From Adenanthera pavonina (Eukaryota; Streptophyta; Magnoliopsida; Fabales; Fabaceae), in the NCBI GenBank assembly GCA_026686845.1, contig JAIVEN010000006.1:36440501-36504500 (forward strand): a stretch of 64,000 bases of DNA. Direction: 5' to 3'. The notes under the pieces were generated by a model. That model had not been told where the DNA came from. It saw only the letters and a list, made by a program, of their open reading frames with translations, and did no database searches. Position numbers and translations under genes: made by a program. Shown here piece after piece: positions 23,001 through 33,560 of this stretch (position 1 is the stretch's first letter; each line of letters opens with the position of its first letter).

Positions 23001-26000
23001 TTAAGCATAAGGCTGGGATTTTAAATTCTGTAGCTGATGCTCTTAGCCGTCGACATGTGTTACTAACAACAATGCAGGCCAAAGTTATTGGTTTTAATCT
23101 TGTCAAGGAGCTGTACCAGGATGATCCTGATTTCCGTGGAGTGTGGGAAGCTACTGCTGATCAATCGTTTCACCAGTATTACCGACATGATGGGTTTCTA
23201 TTTCGAGGGAAAACCCTATGCATTCCTCAGGGTTCTTTGAGGGAGGCAATAATTTGGGAAGCTCACGATGGAGGATTAGCTGGTCATTTTGGCAGAGACA
23301 AGACAGTTGATCTGGTCAAAGAGAATTTCTATTGGCCAAGGCTTGAACGAGATGTCAATAGGCATATACAGCAATGCCAAATATGTCATTTGGCTAAAAC
23401 AAAAGGGCAAAATACAGGATTATACATGCCACTGCCAGTTCCAAAAGCACCATGGGAAGATGTAAGCATGGATTTTGTTCTTGGTTTACCCAGAACACAG
23501 ACAAAAAGATTCCATTATGGTTGTTGTGGATCGATTTTCAAAGATGGCCCATTTTATTTCATGCCAGAAAACTAATGATGCAGTGCAAGTTGCAGATTTG
23601 TACTTCAAAGAGATTGTTCGTCTCCATGGAATTCCAAAAACTATTACTTCTGATCGTGATGTTAAGTTTCTGAGCCACTTTTGGAGGACGTTATGGAAGA
23701 AGATGGGAACTAAGCTCCAATTTAGCAGTGCTGGCCATCCACAGACGGACGGTCAAACTGAAGCTATTAACAAAGTTTTGGGAAATCTTCTTCGAAGTTT
23801 CGTGGGGAAGAATTTGAAGCAGTGGGACCTTGTTCTTGCTCAAGTTGAATTTGCCTATAATAATTCTGTTAATCAAGCAACTGGAAAGTGTCCGTTTGAA
23901 GTTGTTTACGGTACTCGTCCCCTTAGTCCACTAGACTTGACCCCTTCACTCGATAAGCAGCAGTATAGTTCTGATGCCGATCAAAGGGCTAAGGAAATCA
24001 AGAAGTTACATGAACAAGTTCGTGAAAGAATCCAGAAGCAAAATTTCAAACTCAAGACTCAGCGAGACAAGCATCGGAAGCAACAGGTCTTTAATGTGGG
24101 AGACTTGGTTTGGATACATCTCAGAAAGGAGCGTTTTCCTAAACAACCCAATGCCAAGTTGTCACCCAGAGCTGACGGTCCTTTCAAGATTGTACAAAAG
24201 ATCAACAACAATGCTTATAAGGTTGAATTGCCTGGTGCTTATGGAGTTTCTGCCACTTTCAACGTTGCTGATTTGTCACCCTATCTGGATGAAGATGCTG
24301 ACTTTGACTCGAGGGCGAGTTCCGTCCAACCTGGGGAGGATGAAACAGATGTAACCCCTCCTCTCCTCCATTAAACGCTGTAACCTCTGTAACCCCTCCT
24401 TAATTTCCTAATAATGGAGTTGTAACTCCCATAACCCCTCCCTTGAGTTAATTATTCGTTTAATTACCTTTACTGTTATGTTGCCTCCTAGACACTATAT
24501 ATAGACCTATGTATGAGAATGAAAGGCATTCAGAAATCAATTCCAGTTTCTATCAATAGAGTTTGTGTTTCCCATTGTTTCTGTACCAGGAGCTAGTGAG
24601 AAGAGTTGATCAAATGGTTTGGAGTCCTGTCAAAAGGTATAAAGGAAGACCAAAAAAGACACTAAGAAAACTTATAAGGAATAACCTCTTGATAAATGAT
24701 TTATTTGAGTAGATGGTGTTTGATAGAGTTCATTGGCATCGTATAATCCATATAGTCGACCTCACATTAGTGACGTAAGGCTAATGTTGTTGTTGTTGGG
24801 TGTTTGTATAATTCAGACAGGCTTTGAGAACACTAGAGATGCCTTAACTATGGTATAAGGGATACTCATATTGCAAAGGTACGGATAATAGTATAATACC
24901 TGGTACAAGTGTGGTATGAAATGTGGTAAATTTTTAAAAGATAGGGTACAACTGCTGAAGTACAAAAATATATCCTATATAAATAAAGAATATGTTATGT
25001 CCTATCACAACTATTATATGACAATAAATTGGATAATGAACCTCCGTAATATCAATTTACCAATATAGTAAGTCAAGTTTCCTAACATTATATTCTTTTT
25101 TGGTTAATCAATCAGCTTATATTCTATTTTTAAGATTTTAATGCTTTCAAGTTTTAATATACATTTCCTCTTTAGATAGCCAAATACAACAGGGAACACA
25201 TTTCAATATGACTTTGAGAAAAAAATATATGCCTGCATAAAGTGTATGTGTAGGTGGAGTCAGTTTAGATTATTGTGTACTAAGTCAGTGCTTTATTCTG
25301 CATTTAGAACCATATTTCAGATGGTAGTTGTCTGTTCATTGTGTTTGATCCTGGATTTTCTTATCACTGTTTCATTGTATCCTGGTCTGCGCCGTCTATG
25401 TAGCTGTTCAATGTTTACAAAATGCACAATGTTTATGGAAAATGATTAGGCTATTCTTTGTTGTACAATGTTGACTGAATTACTTGTTGGAAAAGATGTT
25501 TACTGAATTACTGATTGCATACAGGTTCCGAGTTTCTTTGTCTTATTTATGAAAAGCTGACTGCTGAACGTACTCAAAATTTGGGAAGTTACGAAGTTAT
25601 ATGTATATAAACCTGGGTTCTTTTTTCTATTTTCTGTTTTGAATAAATGAAAAGGGTTAAAATAAAAAGAGAATTTAATGGAAAACCCAGACAATGTTGA
25701 CCAAATAAATTCTGATGATCTAAAAAATTTTCCCAATTCCCTGTGTGTATTGACAACCAACCAACTCTGCTCCTGTAATGCCTGTTTAAAGCTTCTGATC
25801 CTTTATTCAATGATTTTAATTTTAGTGAGAACAGGGAGGCATTATGCTTGAATAGTGTGATTCATGAATTAGTTCAAAATATTATTATCATAAAGAACTT
25901 CTTTTTTTAGGAGAAACATCATAAGGAACTTTTAGTATGAACTGAGAAGACCAATCAGTGGTTTGAAAGGATATTACTTGTGAGGGAGAGGTATTAGGTT

Positions 26001-29000
26001 ATGAAAAAACAAAACAGGGGAAAAAAACAAGTTAAGGAAGGTGAAGCAGTTAGAAGGGTCTTTTCTACTGTCAAGTCTTAATTTTATCGAAGTTATTATT
26101 AAGAAATTTTTATTTTTCTGTTGGCAACTCTTTATGAAGTTTTATCAGTGATAGAATTTATTGTTCTTCAGCATAAACAGAAGTTTGGCAAAGAAAAAAA
26201 AAAAAGCATAAACAGAAGTTCGGTAAATATAGGTGGGTAAGGAAGAAATAGAGGTTATTATTGTCATTATTATTAATTAAGGGTTTTGTTTTGTTTTTTT
26301 TTTGCCTGAATATTTAAAGGTGTGTTACTGGCACTGTACTGAATTCTCTCTCCCTGTTTTTTTTTTTGGTAAATTGCATTTTCATTTTTCATGTTTTTGG
26401 TTTGGATGCAGTGAAGCTTGCACTAAATATATCTTACTGTACCAACGAAGACCAGACCTTATTGCCATTTGGAAGCCAGGTGGCGATGACAGAGAACTTC
26501 GATCATCAGTTGGGTCGGATATGTCCATTGACGACCCCACCGAACCTCAAGCCGGGTCCCACATCAGAGAGGCCAAACACTGTGACCAATCAAATCTATC
26601 CACGTGGCAGCAGCCAAAGACCTTTGCCACCTTCGCTTCTCAGTGCAGTAAAGTTTCCGAGAAAGACGAGGAAGCCAAGGAGGCTGAGAAGAAGAAGATA
26701 GAGGAGGCCCCGATTGAAACATCGTCGTTGTCTTCTTCGACTCCGACAAATCAGCCGGCACGGCGCCTCAGCGTGCAGGACAGAATCAACCTCTTCGAGA
26801 GCAAGCAGAAGGAGAATTCTTCCTCCAGTGGCAGTGGCGGTAAACCCATTGTTGGCAAATCCGTGGAGTTCCGGCGGCTCTCATCTGATGTTTCTGTAGG
26901 GTCCACCGTTGTGGCTGCCGAGAAGTCTGTATTACGAAGATGGAGTGGCGCAAGTGACATGAGCATTGATGTGACTGTTGAGAGGAAGGATACGGAGAGC
27001 CCCTTGTGTACGCCATCTTCCGCTTCCTCTGTTTCGCTGACCAAGTCTAATGCAGCGGTTTCTGTTGCGTCTGAAGGAAAGGGGCATGTGAACAATATTG
27101 AGGGTTCATCTAATGCAGAGCTTGAAAGTGGCCCCCGTAGGTTTGGTGTTGGGTTGAAAGATCAAGCCGATTCCCAGATTGTTGCTGGTGTTCCTGCATC
27201 CAAAGAGGAAGCTATTCCCAATGCGGCTTCTTATGCGCAGTTCAGGGCTTTTGCGGGAAGAGCAGTGCGGGTTGTGAAAAATGATCAGGGGTCATCTCAG
27301 GAAATAACTGAAGTTTCTGCTTTTGGTGAAGAGAGGTCAGCTGGATATAAAGATAAAGTGGATTCTGAGGCACAATCGAGTGGATTTTCTGATCCCGCTG
27401 AAGTTGTTGGTCCCAAATACCAGGTTGCTTCTCAGATACCTGCAGGTGCTGTTATCACCACAGTGGAGGATATTACATCTGATGTCAAGTTTTCAGGTAG
27501 AAGGGAAGATCATGTGATGAAAAATCGTTCTGTTGCTCAATCACATTTGGGGGGTTCTCATAGTCATACTCGATCTCTTTCTGGACAATTTGAAGGTGGT
27601 TTTGGAGTAAAATTTAAGGAAGCTCCTTCTGTTCAGGTTGAGGGTGATCAAACTGGAGAGCCTGAGGAAGTGATGAAGAACTCTTCATTCTCTAGCAAGC
27701 AGCTAATTATGGCTGAGGATTCTGATATTGTAAAAAAGAGAAACCAAAAACCTCATTCTGGTAGTTATGAACAGATTAGTATGTCAGGAATTAAGGGGGA
27801 TGAGAGTCGGGTTGCTCATGAAAACAGCAAGTTGAACCTTGCTAGGAAAGAACCTTTAGAGAGTCAAGATAGTGTCCAGGTAACCTCAATTCCACCCTTA
27901 GAGAAAATTCAGAGACCAAGGCAGTCCAAGGGAAATCGGGGGTTGAATGATGAGCTGAAAAGTAAAGCAGATGAGCTTGAAAAGCTTTTTGCTGAGCATA
28001 AATTGCGGGTTCCTGGAGACCAGTATGGTTGTGCTCGAAGAATTGAGCCTACTGACATACAAGCAGAACAGTCTGCGAGCTTGCGGTATAGAAGACTTGG
28101 AGCATTGGAATCAACTCCTCAATTGCCTTTAAAAAATACTATACTTGAATCGACTGGTAGTTGTAGTAATGTTGTAAACTTTGATGCTAAGGCACCGGTG
28201 AAGATGGTGGAAAACCACAATTATGGTGATGCCCTAAGGCTAAATTTCTTGGATCTTAATTTTGGTGATAATTCTAGAGGAAAATTTTATGAAAAGTACA
28301 TGCAAAAAAGGGATGCCAAACTGAGGGAAGAATGGAGTTCTAAAAGATCAGAGAAGGAAGCTAAAATGAAGGCCATGGAGAAAAGTCTTGAGCAGACTAG
28401 AGCTGAGATGAAGGTCAAGTTTTTAGGGTCCAAAAACAGAGAAGATTCAGTATCAGCTGCTCAACGGCGTACTGAGAAACTTAGATCTTTCAATTTGATT
28501 AATAAGAGGGAGCAGGTATTCCTTCCTTTTTTAGTTGGTTAGTGGAGTAACAGTTAGAAAAGGAGAGTTTTTTAATATTTTAAATGAAAAACTCCAATTT
28601 TGGTTCTAATTTAATATTTCCCCTATTTTTACAGCATCCACTTGAATCCCTTTGGAATGAGGAGGATGAAGATATTTCTGAATTTTCACAAGAAAAATTT
28701 TCTGGACAGGATAGACTGTTTTGTGAATCATCTTTTGAAGAGGGTGCTTCAAGGCAAAGTGGGAAAAATTTGCCTCACAGAAATATTTCTACATCCGCAC
28801 CTTACTCAGCAACAGTGTCAGTCTCACGGTCATCAGCAAAAGTTTCCAGTTCTTCTGGAAAGCAAAGAGACAACCCTCTTGCTCAGTCTGTTCCAAACTT
28901 CTCTGATTTGAGAAAAGAAAGTACTAGACCTTCTGGAGTCAGTAAAATAGCAACCCGCTCTCACGTGAGAAACTATGGCCGCAGTAGGAGCACCAATGAA

Positions 29001-31412
29001 GAAATGTCAGGTATTAAGGAAGAGAAGACAAAGCAGTACCGTTCTTTACGGAAAAGTTCTGCTAGTCCTGCAGAGTTTAAGGATTTGCCCTCTTTGAACT
29101 CAGATGGAATTGTTTTGGAGCCACTGAAATTTGACAGGGTGCAGACTGATTCTGGCCCTTATGATCATTCGCCCAGGTCTTTCCTTAAAAAGGGTAACAA
29201 CGTAGGCCCCAGTGTTGGACCTAGTGCTGTGAGGATGAAAGCTTCATTGGCATTCAATACTCGGAATACTGAAGAATTTGATGAGCCCAGATTTGAGGGG
29301 GAAAATTCTGTGGACATGGCCAGGGAGGAGGATGATGAAACTGAAACAATGTGTATTGAAGATTGTGCTTATACAAATAATGGAAGGGTAAGACTGAACC
29401 ATGAATCAGAGAAATCTGGTAGTTCTGGATCTGAGATTGACAATTCTACAAGATCACTTTCTCAAGTAGACCCTATTTCAGCAGCTGAAATGCCTACTAC
29501 TATGCCATTGGCTTTCAACAATGTAGGATCTCTGCAGGACTCACCAGTTGAAAGTCCTGTCTCATGGAATTCACGCTCACATCATCCTTTTGCTTACTCA
29601 CATGAATCTTCTGATGTTGATGCTTCTGTGGAATCTCCAATCAGAAGCCCTGCATCATGGAATTCTAACTCAATGATCCTGGGTGAGACTGATACTGCTA
29701 GAATGAGGAGAAAATGGGAAAGTGCTCATCAAGCTATTCTTGTTGCTAATTCATCGCATAATCAATCCCAAAAAGATGTCACAAAAGGTTTCAAACGGCT
29801 ATTAAAGTTTGGGAGGAAAAATCGTGGGCCAGAGAGTTTGGTTGATTGGATCTCTGCTACAACTACTGAAGGTGATGATGATGCAGAAGATGGCCGAGAT
29901 CCTGCTAGCCGATTATCAGAAGACCTGAGAAAATCAAGAATGGCATTCCCTCACGGTCATCCTTTGGATGACAGCTTAAATGAAAGTGAGCTGTTCAGTG
30001 AACACGGTAAGTCATTCCTTTCTCAAATTCATTGTTACTGAACTACAAATTTGTTGTTGTATCAGTGTCTTATTGTATATATACTCCACTACATATCTGT
30101 GCTTAATTGTTGCCAATTTCCAGTGATATCTTGTTATTAGGAAGTGGATGTTCTTCTAATTCTTTCCATCAAATGTTGCACATTTAGATTAGGTGTCTTC
30201 ATTTTACACAGATAGAGATGGGAATGACCAGGGAACAATCTGGTATGCCATTTCTAGGAATTTGAAGGAATAAAAATCTGACTGCTCTCAAACACATTTT
30301 CACGTCTGGCTCTTTCCTTGAGGATAGATGACTGAAGAGGGTTCAAATATGATGAATAAGGATTATCTCACTATTGCTTCATAATTGGTTATGTATGCAA
30401 AAATTTGTTGTTCACCTCCTAAAGTATAAAATGCCATATATGTTGATCAATGTCCTATCTTTTTATGTGGTTCTGTTCTATATTCTGTTAGATTAGTATT
30501 CATTCTATCATATCGAGCGAAAAAAAAAAAAAGTTTTCATTCTCTCATATGATCAAATATGGAAATAAGATTTATATCTTTTTTGGTTGGACTTTTTACA
30601 CACATATTCATGGAAACATATTCCATTTTCATGTTTCTTTTTTCTGAATGGAAATATATGCTGTGAGTTATCTAGTTGACGACTTTGTTTCTCAATTCTT
30701 GCAGTCCAATCCATGCAAAGCTCTATCCCTGCTCCTCCTGCTCATTTTAAACTGAGAGATGATCATATATCAGGAAGTTCATTAAAAGGTGATGCATGAT
30801 AGCCTAATCTTGTTCTAGGTCAATACTGTCATCCATTATTGGGTATCTTTTTGAGTGTTTGGCTGATGAAGTAGTTGTTAATCCTGTGATGAATCCACAA
30901 TATGTTTCTTATTGGCGAGTTATTAATTTTGTGTAACCAAGGAAGAGTTCCATCCAGTTTGTATGGTCGTTCCCCCTCTTGCATGAAACTTCAAGCTGGT
31001 GAGCAATCTTTTGTCACTGTCAGTTGTATGTCGCATAGAATATAAATTTATCGAAAGGGAAAGTAGATGTCGCATTTTCATGTTATCATCATCAGCTCAC
31101 AATATATGGCTCCATATTGGCAATTCATTAGTTTTGTAGATCCAAGAGTGAATTTCATGAAGTTCATGTGGCAGTTGCCTATTTTGCATGACATCTTAAT
31201 GTGGTAATCTGTGTCATTTGTCTGTTGTGTGTTGCATAGAATGTAATCTTTACGGAAAGGAAAAGAGACGTCGTATTGTCAAGATATCATTAATGATCAT
31301 AGCAGTGTTTTGTGACACCAGAGTAACACAGATTTCAATTCGTGCAGCTCCCAGATCATTTTTCTCTCTCTCATCTTTTCGCAGCAAGGGAAATGAGATT
31401 AAGCCAAGATGA
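17040..31412 (+). CDS. CIP7: COP1-interacting protein 7-like (10 coding exons)
   Basis: Family of large plant nuclear proteins; Arabidopsis CIP7 binds COP1 and promotes light-regulated gene expression. Coding exons: 17040-17098, 17197-17379, 17496-17595, 17700-17730, 19276-19321, 20026-20178, 26412-28515, 28635-30006, 30705-30788, 31348-31412. All junctions are GT-AG and phases fit, giving 1398 residues. The N-terminus (LDYAVFQLSPKRSRCELF, NTEKLASGLVKSF, TWFTKATLERFVRFVSTPEV, then HQFADQFGADHLNEACTKY) is the conserved family region. Middle exons encode low-complexity Ser-rich sequence with ARRLSVQDRINLFESKQKE, LRRWSGASDMSIDV and coiled coils (ELKSKADELEKLFAEH; AKLREEWSSKRSEKEAKMKA). The C-terminus has KGFKRLLKFGRKNRG and ends SFFSLSSFRSKGNEIKPR. 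Intron 6 spans 6.2 kb because of transposon insertions, yet splice sites and frame are intact. The target of COP1 binding here is inference. Confidence 0.88.
18761..18986 (+). mobile_element. tRNA-derived SINE in intron 4, 17-bp target duplication
   Basis: AAAGAAGAAAAAGATGA at 18761-18777 and 18970-18986 is identical over 17 bp. The 192-bp body has a polymerase III B-box-like GGGTTTGAGAC near 18835 and a GGCAGGGTTAGGG region upstream where the A box should be. The 3' half (CTCCGCCAAATGGGACTTG) reads like a plant SINE body. No long A tail separates body and repeat. Confidence 0.65.
20305..20552 (+). repeat. 5' LTR
   Basis: TGAAACAGATG to TTTCTGTACCA, 248 bp. Contains CACTATATATAGACC near 20459, a likely TATA box for the element's own transcript, and several TGTAACCCCTCC-type repeats. 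Confidence 0.93.
20556..20566 (+). promoter_or_regulatory. Primer-binding site (tRNA-Met initiator)
   Basis: TGGTATCAGAG, complementary to the 3' end of plant initiator tRNA-Met, three bases after the 5' LTR. Confidence 0.9.
20950..21235 (+). repeat. Degenerate pyrimidine-rich repeat in the element's leader
   Basis: About nine loose units of 28-33 bp, each with a CCCC block followed by TA..CTTT..CATAATT-type sequence and a T run (for example TTTGCCCCCATTTTTTCC and TTTTTATCCCCTTTACTTCC). They fill the leader just upstream of the gag start. Confidence 0.6.
21276..22931 (+). CDS. Retrotransposon gag-protease reading frame
   Basis: 551 residues from the ATG at 21276, right after a run of 14 A. 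The frame stays open upstream, but MPPRRRNVQD followed by a coiled coil is the usual start of this gag type. Order: coiled coil, retrotransposon gag domain (WWENLKR region), CCHC zinc knuckle CFKCQGFGHIASDC (residues 289-302), then an aspartic protease with DSG at residue 386 and the LLLGRPWQYD strand. It ends prematurely just after the protease-RT linker, where the deletion joins it out of frame to RNase H sequence near 22915-22930. Capsid and protease may still be made. Confidence 0.85.
   Translation: MPPRRRNVQDVAMDEMRRRIQELEATVELQRALLETRRDNPEGDSGSSSSSSTDNRRRPQQQPFRSSDIKVDIPEFEGRLQPDEFVDWLQTVERVFEYKEIPDEQKVKIVALKLKKHASIWWENLKRKRVREGKRKIETWEKMRRQLTRKFLPEHYHQDNFIQLQNLRQRSLSVEEFTREFEKLMMKCDIQEKEEQTIARYLAGLNADISRPVQLQQYWTLDDVIRLAIRVEKQTPKRSSYQPSSSRGYFDSRKAEFQQPTSSSKPQPSTTRKFPPNTVKESGSKAPRCFKCQGFGHIASDCPTRRVITIREGQAYEAPDEDEEETTYYEAEPVYDEEITPADQGEALVIRLSLHAAGVKEEPWLRRNIFHTRCTAQGKVCNVIIDSGSCENVVSDYMVQKLKLPTHDHPHPYKLHWLNTGSEVKVSKQCLVTFSIGNRYCDNVLCDVVPMDACHLLLGRPWQYDRYALHDGRTNTYSFTKDGVKIKLAPLSPNELSKVSTEAKPLVTLMTKEEFKVMKSETQTMSFILVLEANSESTISPAVMPLLSGTI
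22916..24374 (+). pseudogene. Retrotransposon pol remnant: RNase H tail and integrase, frameshifted
   Basis: Starts within the RNase H C-terminus (LNSQQKISRKHARW, then ADALSRR), continues into the integrase HHCC zinc domain (HDGGLAGHFG, CQICH) and the first core Asp (MDFVLGLP). The frame is lost in an A5 tract at 23503-23507. The other frame carries the rest of the integrase core with the second Asp (TSDRDVKF) and Glu (GQTEAINK) and the C-terminal domain, and stops inside the 3' LTR. No YVDD-type reverse transcriptase motif exists in the element. Confidence 0.88.
24341..24588 (+). repeat. 3' LTR
   Basis: 248 bp, no difference from the 5' LTR found by eye, followed by the GGAGC target duplication. 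Confidence 0.93.
24589..24805 (+). mobile_element. LINE 3'-end fragment beside the Gypsy element
   Basis: Translation of one frame from 24596 gives RRVDQMVWSPVKRYKGRPKK, then LIRNNLLINDLFE, stop, VFDRVHWHRIIHIVDLT, the typical C-terminus of plant non-LTR (RTE-like) reverse transcriptase frames, followed by a (TTG)n tail at about 24785-24797. It has stops and is only the last 200 bp. The Gypsy element appears to have inserted at or in this fragment. Confidence 0.6.
25887..25931 (-). mobile_element. Micro-insertion with 14-bp target duplication
   Basis: ATCATAAAGAACTT (25887-25900) and ATCATAAGGAACTT (25918-25931) match at 13 of 14. The 17 bases between read, on the minus strand, GTTTCTCCT then seven A and G. 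Confidence 0.65.
26170..26220 (+). mobile_element. Micro-insertion with 16-bp target duplication
   Basis: AGCATAAACAGAAGTT at 26170-26185 and 26205-26220 is identical. The 19 bases between read TGGCAAAG then eleven A. Confidence 0.8.
30495..30550 (+). mobile_element. Micro-insertion in CIP7-like intron 8, 19-bp duplication
   Basis: A 19-bp repeat (30495-30513 and 30532-30550), AGTATTCATTCTATCATAT with two differences in the right copy, flanks CGAGCG followed by twelve A. Confidence 0.65.
30912..31290 (+). repeat. Diverged 200-bp tandem duplication in intron 9
   Basis: About 30912-31086 and 31117-31290 align with many substitutions: GTATGTCGCATAGAATATAA against GTGTGTTGCATAGAATGTAA, and AAAGGGAAAGTAGATGTCGC against AAAGGAAAAGAGACGTCGT. 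Period is near 201 bp. It fills most of intron 9 and does not touch the splice sites. Confidence 0.65.
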
Positions 31413-31800
31413 AATGTCACAGCGGGCCAGCCAAGTAACTTGGATGATCTCCACTCCAATGATAGGTTATAATTTATAAAGGACAGACACTGTCGAGTAT
31501 ATGATACGAAAATGAGAGGTAGGCATGCCATGATACAACGATCTATATAATGTGTTTATGTATATTTTGTTGAATCCACAAGGTTTTCCAGGTGATTTAG
31601 TTTGTCGTGGTGGCTTACAGTTGTGTTGTAATATTCTGCATATTATGTATATTCAATGAAGAGTCGCCTATTGGCGCAGTGTCATTGTAATTTTGGCAGT
31701 AAAGGTATTCTTTTACCCTTTCAGAGCTTGCCTAGTTCTGTTTGATGTACTTAAGTCGAATTCTTGTTAGAATCAACATATTCCCTTCCCCACCCAACCC

Positions 31801-31982
31801 AAAGAAAGAGTAAGAGGTAACTTTTGGCCTCTACTAATCCTTTATCACTTTCTCTGTGACTATTTGTTGAGGGACACACGTTGCTTGAACTAAAGAAAGA
31901 GTAAGAGGTAACTTTTGGCCTCTACTAATCCTTTATCACTTTCTCTGTGACTATTTGTTGAGGGACACACGTTGCTTGAACT
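31801..31982 (+). repeat. Perfect 2 x 91-bp tandem duplication
   Basis: 31801-31891 and 31892-31982 are identical by eye, beginning AAAGAAAGAGTAAGAGG and ending GTTGCTTGAACT. It lies about 390 bp beyond the CIP7-like stop codon, at or just beyond the expected 3' end. Absence of differences means it is recent (or an assembly artefact). Confidence 0.9.
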
Positions 31983-32289
31983 ATTTGTAGTCGATTTTTT
32001 TTTTTTTTGGGTAGAATCAATGTATGGAAACCAAGTTAATTATAAATAAACTTGTAAATGTATTAGATATAATTAATGGCTACATAATATGAACTTTGTA
32101 TAAAACTAGATTCTTTTTATTAAAAAATAATATGATAAGAATTTAAAATTCAAATTTAAAAAATAAAAAATGGAAAAAATGATGATGATAATGTATGAAA
32201 TATCATACAAATTGCACTTTTCAAGTGACTTGTGTTGCGAAAAATTGAGTGTTGAGAGAAGTTACACGGTTTGATAGTTAAGGATGCAA

Positions 32290-32894
32290 GCAATGTTGTT
32301 AGAACCATATCGGATATTGAACTGAGCTAAGCATTGATTCAAGATTTAATGGTTCAATTGAGGTCGAACCGGGGTTGGATCGGTAGTAATTAAAATAATA
32401 TATTTAAAATAAATAATATAAGTTTAAATAAATTTTATAACTTAATTAAAGTCTCAAACTAAATAATATTGAATTATAAATTTATTATTCACCATAAACA
32501 AATTATTAATAAGTTTTATAACTCAATATTTAAATCTAAATAAGTTAATGTTTATCTATAATCATATTTTGAGTTTAAAATAATAAATTAATAATCTATT
32601 ATTATATTATTTATTAAGTAAATATATCATTTTTAATAGTTATATATCATAATAATACATATATAATATTATAATATAAAAAATATATATTTTGTGCTAA
32701 AAATGATGTCATTTTATCTTAAAAATAAGAGAAATTTTAAAAAAAAATTTAAAAAAATAATAATATAGAACCGGTTCAATGTTAGTTTCACCAGTTCTTG
32801 ATCGATTTTCACCGATTATATAACATGGCTGGATCAGACCAAGTACTGGTTCTTGGTTCGACCGGTTGATCCAATCCGATTTTTACAATAATGG
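32290..32894. mobile_element. CCGGTT-family TIR element
   Basis: Left end CAATGTTGTTAGAACCATAT and right end, reverse complemented, CCATTATTGTAAAAATCGGA are imperfect inverted repeats of the same type as 12413-13332. AACCGG/CCGGTT words lie at both ends and the interior is AT-rich. No convincing target duplication. Confidence 0.6.
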
Positions 32895-32989
32895 AGACAA
32901 CTACTTTGTTACTTCTGATTATTATAGAAGCCTGGATAGCTCTTGTATGCAATAAATTCCAAGGCTATTGAACTTGATTCAATTACAAA

Positions 32990-33030
32990 AAATAATAATG
33001 CAATTTTTTTTGGCCTGAAATAATAATGCA
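32990..33030 (-). mobile_element. Micro-insertion with 13-bp target duplication
   Basis: AAATAATAATGCA at 32990-33002 and 33018-33030 is identical. The 15 bases between read, on the minus strand, CAGGCC, eight A, T. Confidence 0.75.
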
Positions 33031-33560
33031 GTTTAATAGACTTTTTTATATATCTTATATTTCAAGTTAGTTGATTTTACTGAATTGTTTTTTGCATGTA
33101 TATCCATTAATCTTGACATTTCAATTGCAGTATTTATCAAATGGAGCGAGCAGGTAAAAAAACCCTTTCCAATAGCAAGTTCTACCACTAACGAAGCTTG
33201 AACGTTTTTTTTTTTTTTCAGAGTAGCATTCTATCGCTTTTACATAAGACTTTGATTTAAGAAAATGGTAATCCAACCGGACCCACTCAGCCAGTGCGTC
33301 AAACGAACCGGATGGTGATAGCGCTTTCTGGAAGTAGTAGCTCAATAACATGTTTGGGGGCGGTGGAGCCACTCCAATCCAAGGTATTGGCCTTTGGCCT
33401 CAAAATGCGGAGAAAATAACTTCAATACTAACAACTTAAAAGTGAAAATAACTTCAAATTCACATATTCAAACTCCATTTCAAACACTCTTCAAAGACGA
33501 AATCAACAAGAAACAGTGAAACACAGTACTCTTCTTCTTCTTCTTTTTTTCTTTTGGGAA
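33031..33560. other. Intergenic and 3' flank of GNAT copy 1
   Basis: No gene supported. From about 33415 the sequence (CTTCAAATTCACATATTC, then CTCCATTTCAAACAC) aligns with the 3' flanks of GNAT copies 2 and 3 and is probably their shared 3' untranslated region. Confidence 0.5.

Larger units (their letters stand above)
20305..24588 (+). mobile_element. Ty3/Gypsy LTR retrotransposon, deletion derivative, in intron 6
   Basis: 4284 bp, same orientation as the host gene. Two 248-bp LTRs (20305-20552, 24341-24588) start TG and end CA and look identical by eye. Target duplication GGAGC at 20300-20304 and 24589-24593. Primer site for initiator tRNA-Met follows the 5' LTR, and purine tract GGGGAGGA (24333-24340) precedes the 3' LTR. 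Internal order is leader, gag, protease, a deletion removing reverse transcriptase and most of RNase H, then integrase with a frameshift. It could not encode its own reverse transcription. Confidence 0.95.
24806..26411 (+). other. Remainder of CIP7-like intron 6
   Basis: AT-rich intronic DNA with no coding signal. Holds micro-insertions at 25887-25931 and 26170-26220 and a further poly-T/GCCTGAA motif at 26294-26310 without a clear duplication. Confidence 0.5.

Noticed and set aside
26302..26411. Upstream extension of CIP7-like exon 7 reading frame
   Set aside because: A good acceptor ends at 26411 and the N-terminal exons supply the conserved family start; the extension is intron.
33121..33372. 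83-codon minus-strand frame beginning MAPPPPNMLL
   Set aside because: No recognisable domain, and it is not conserved beside the other GNAT copies.
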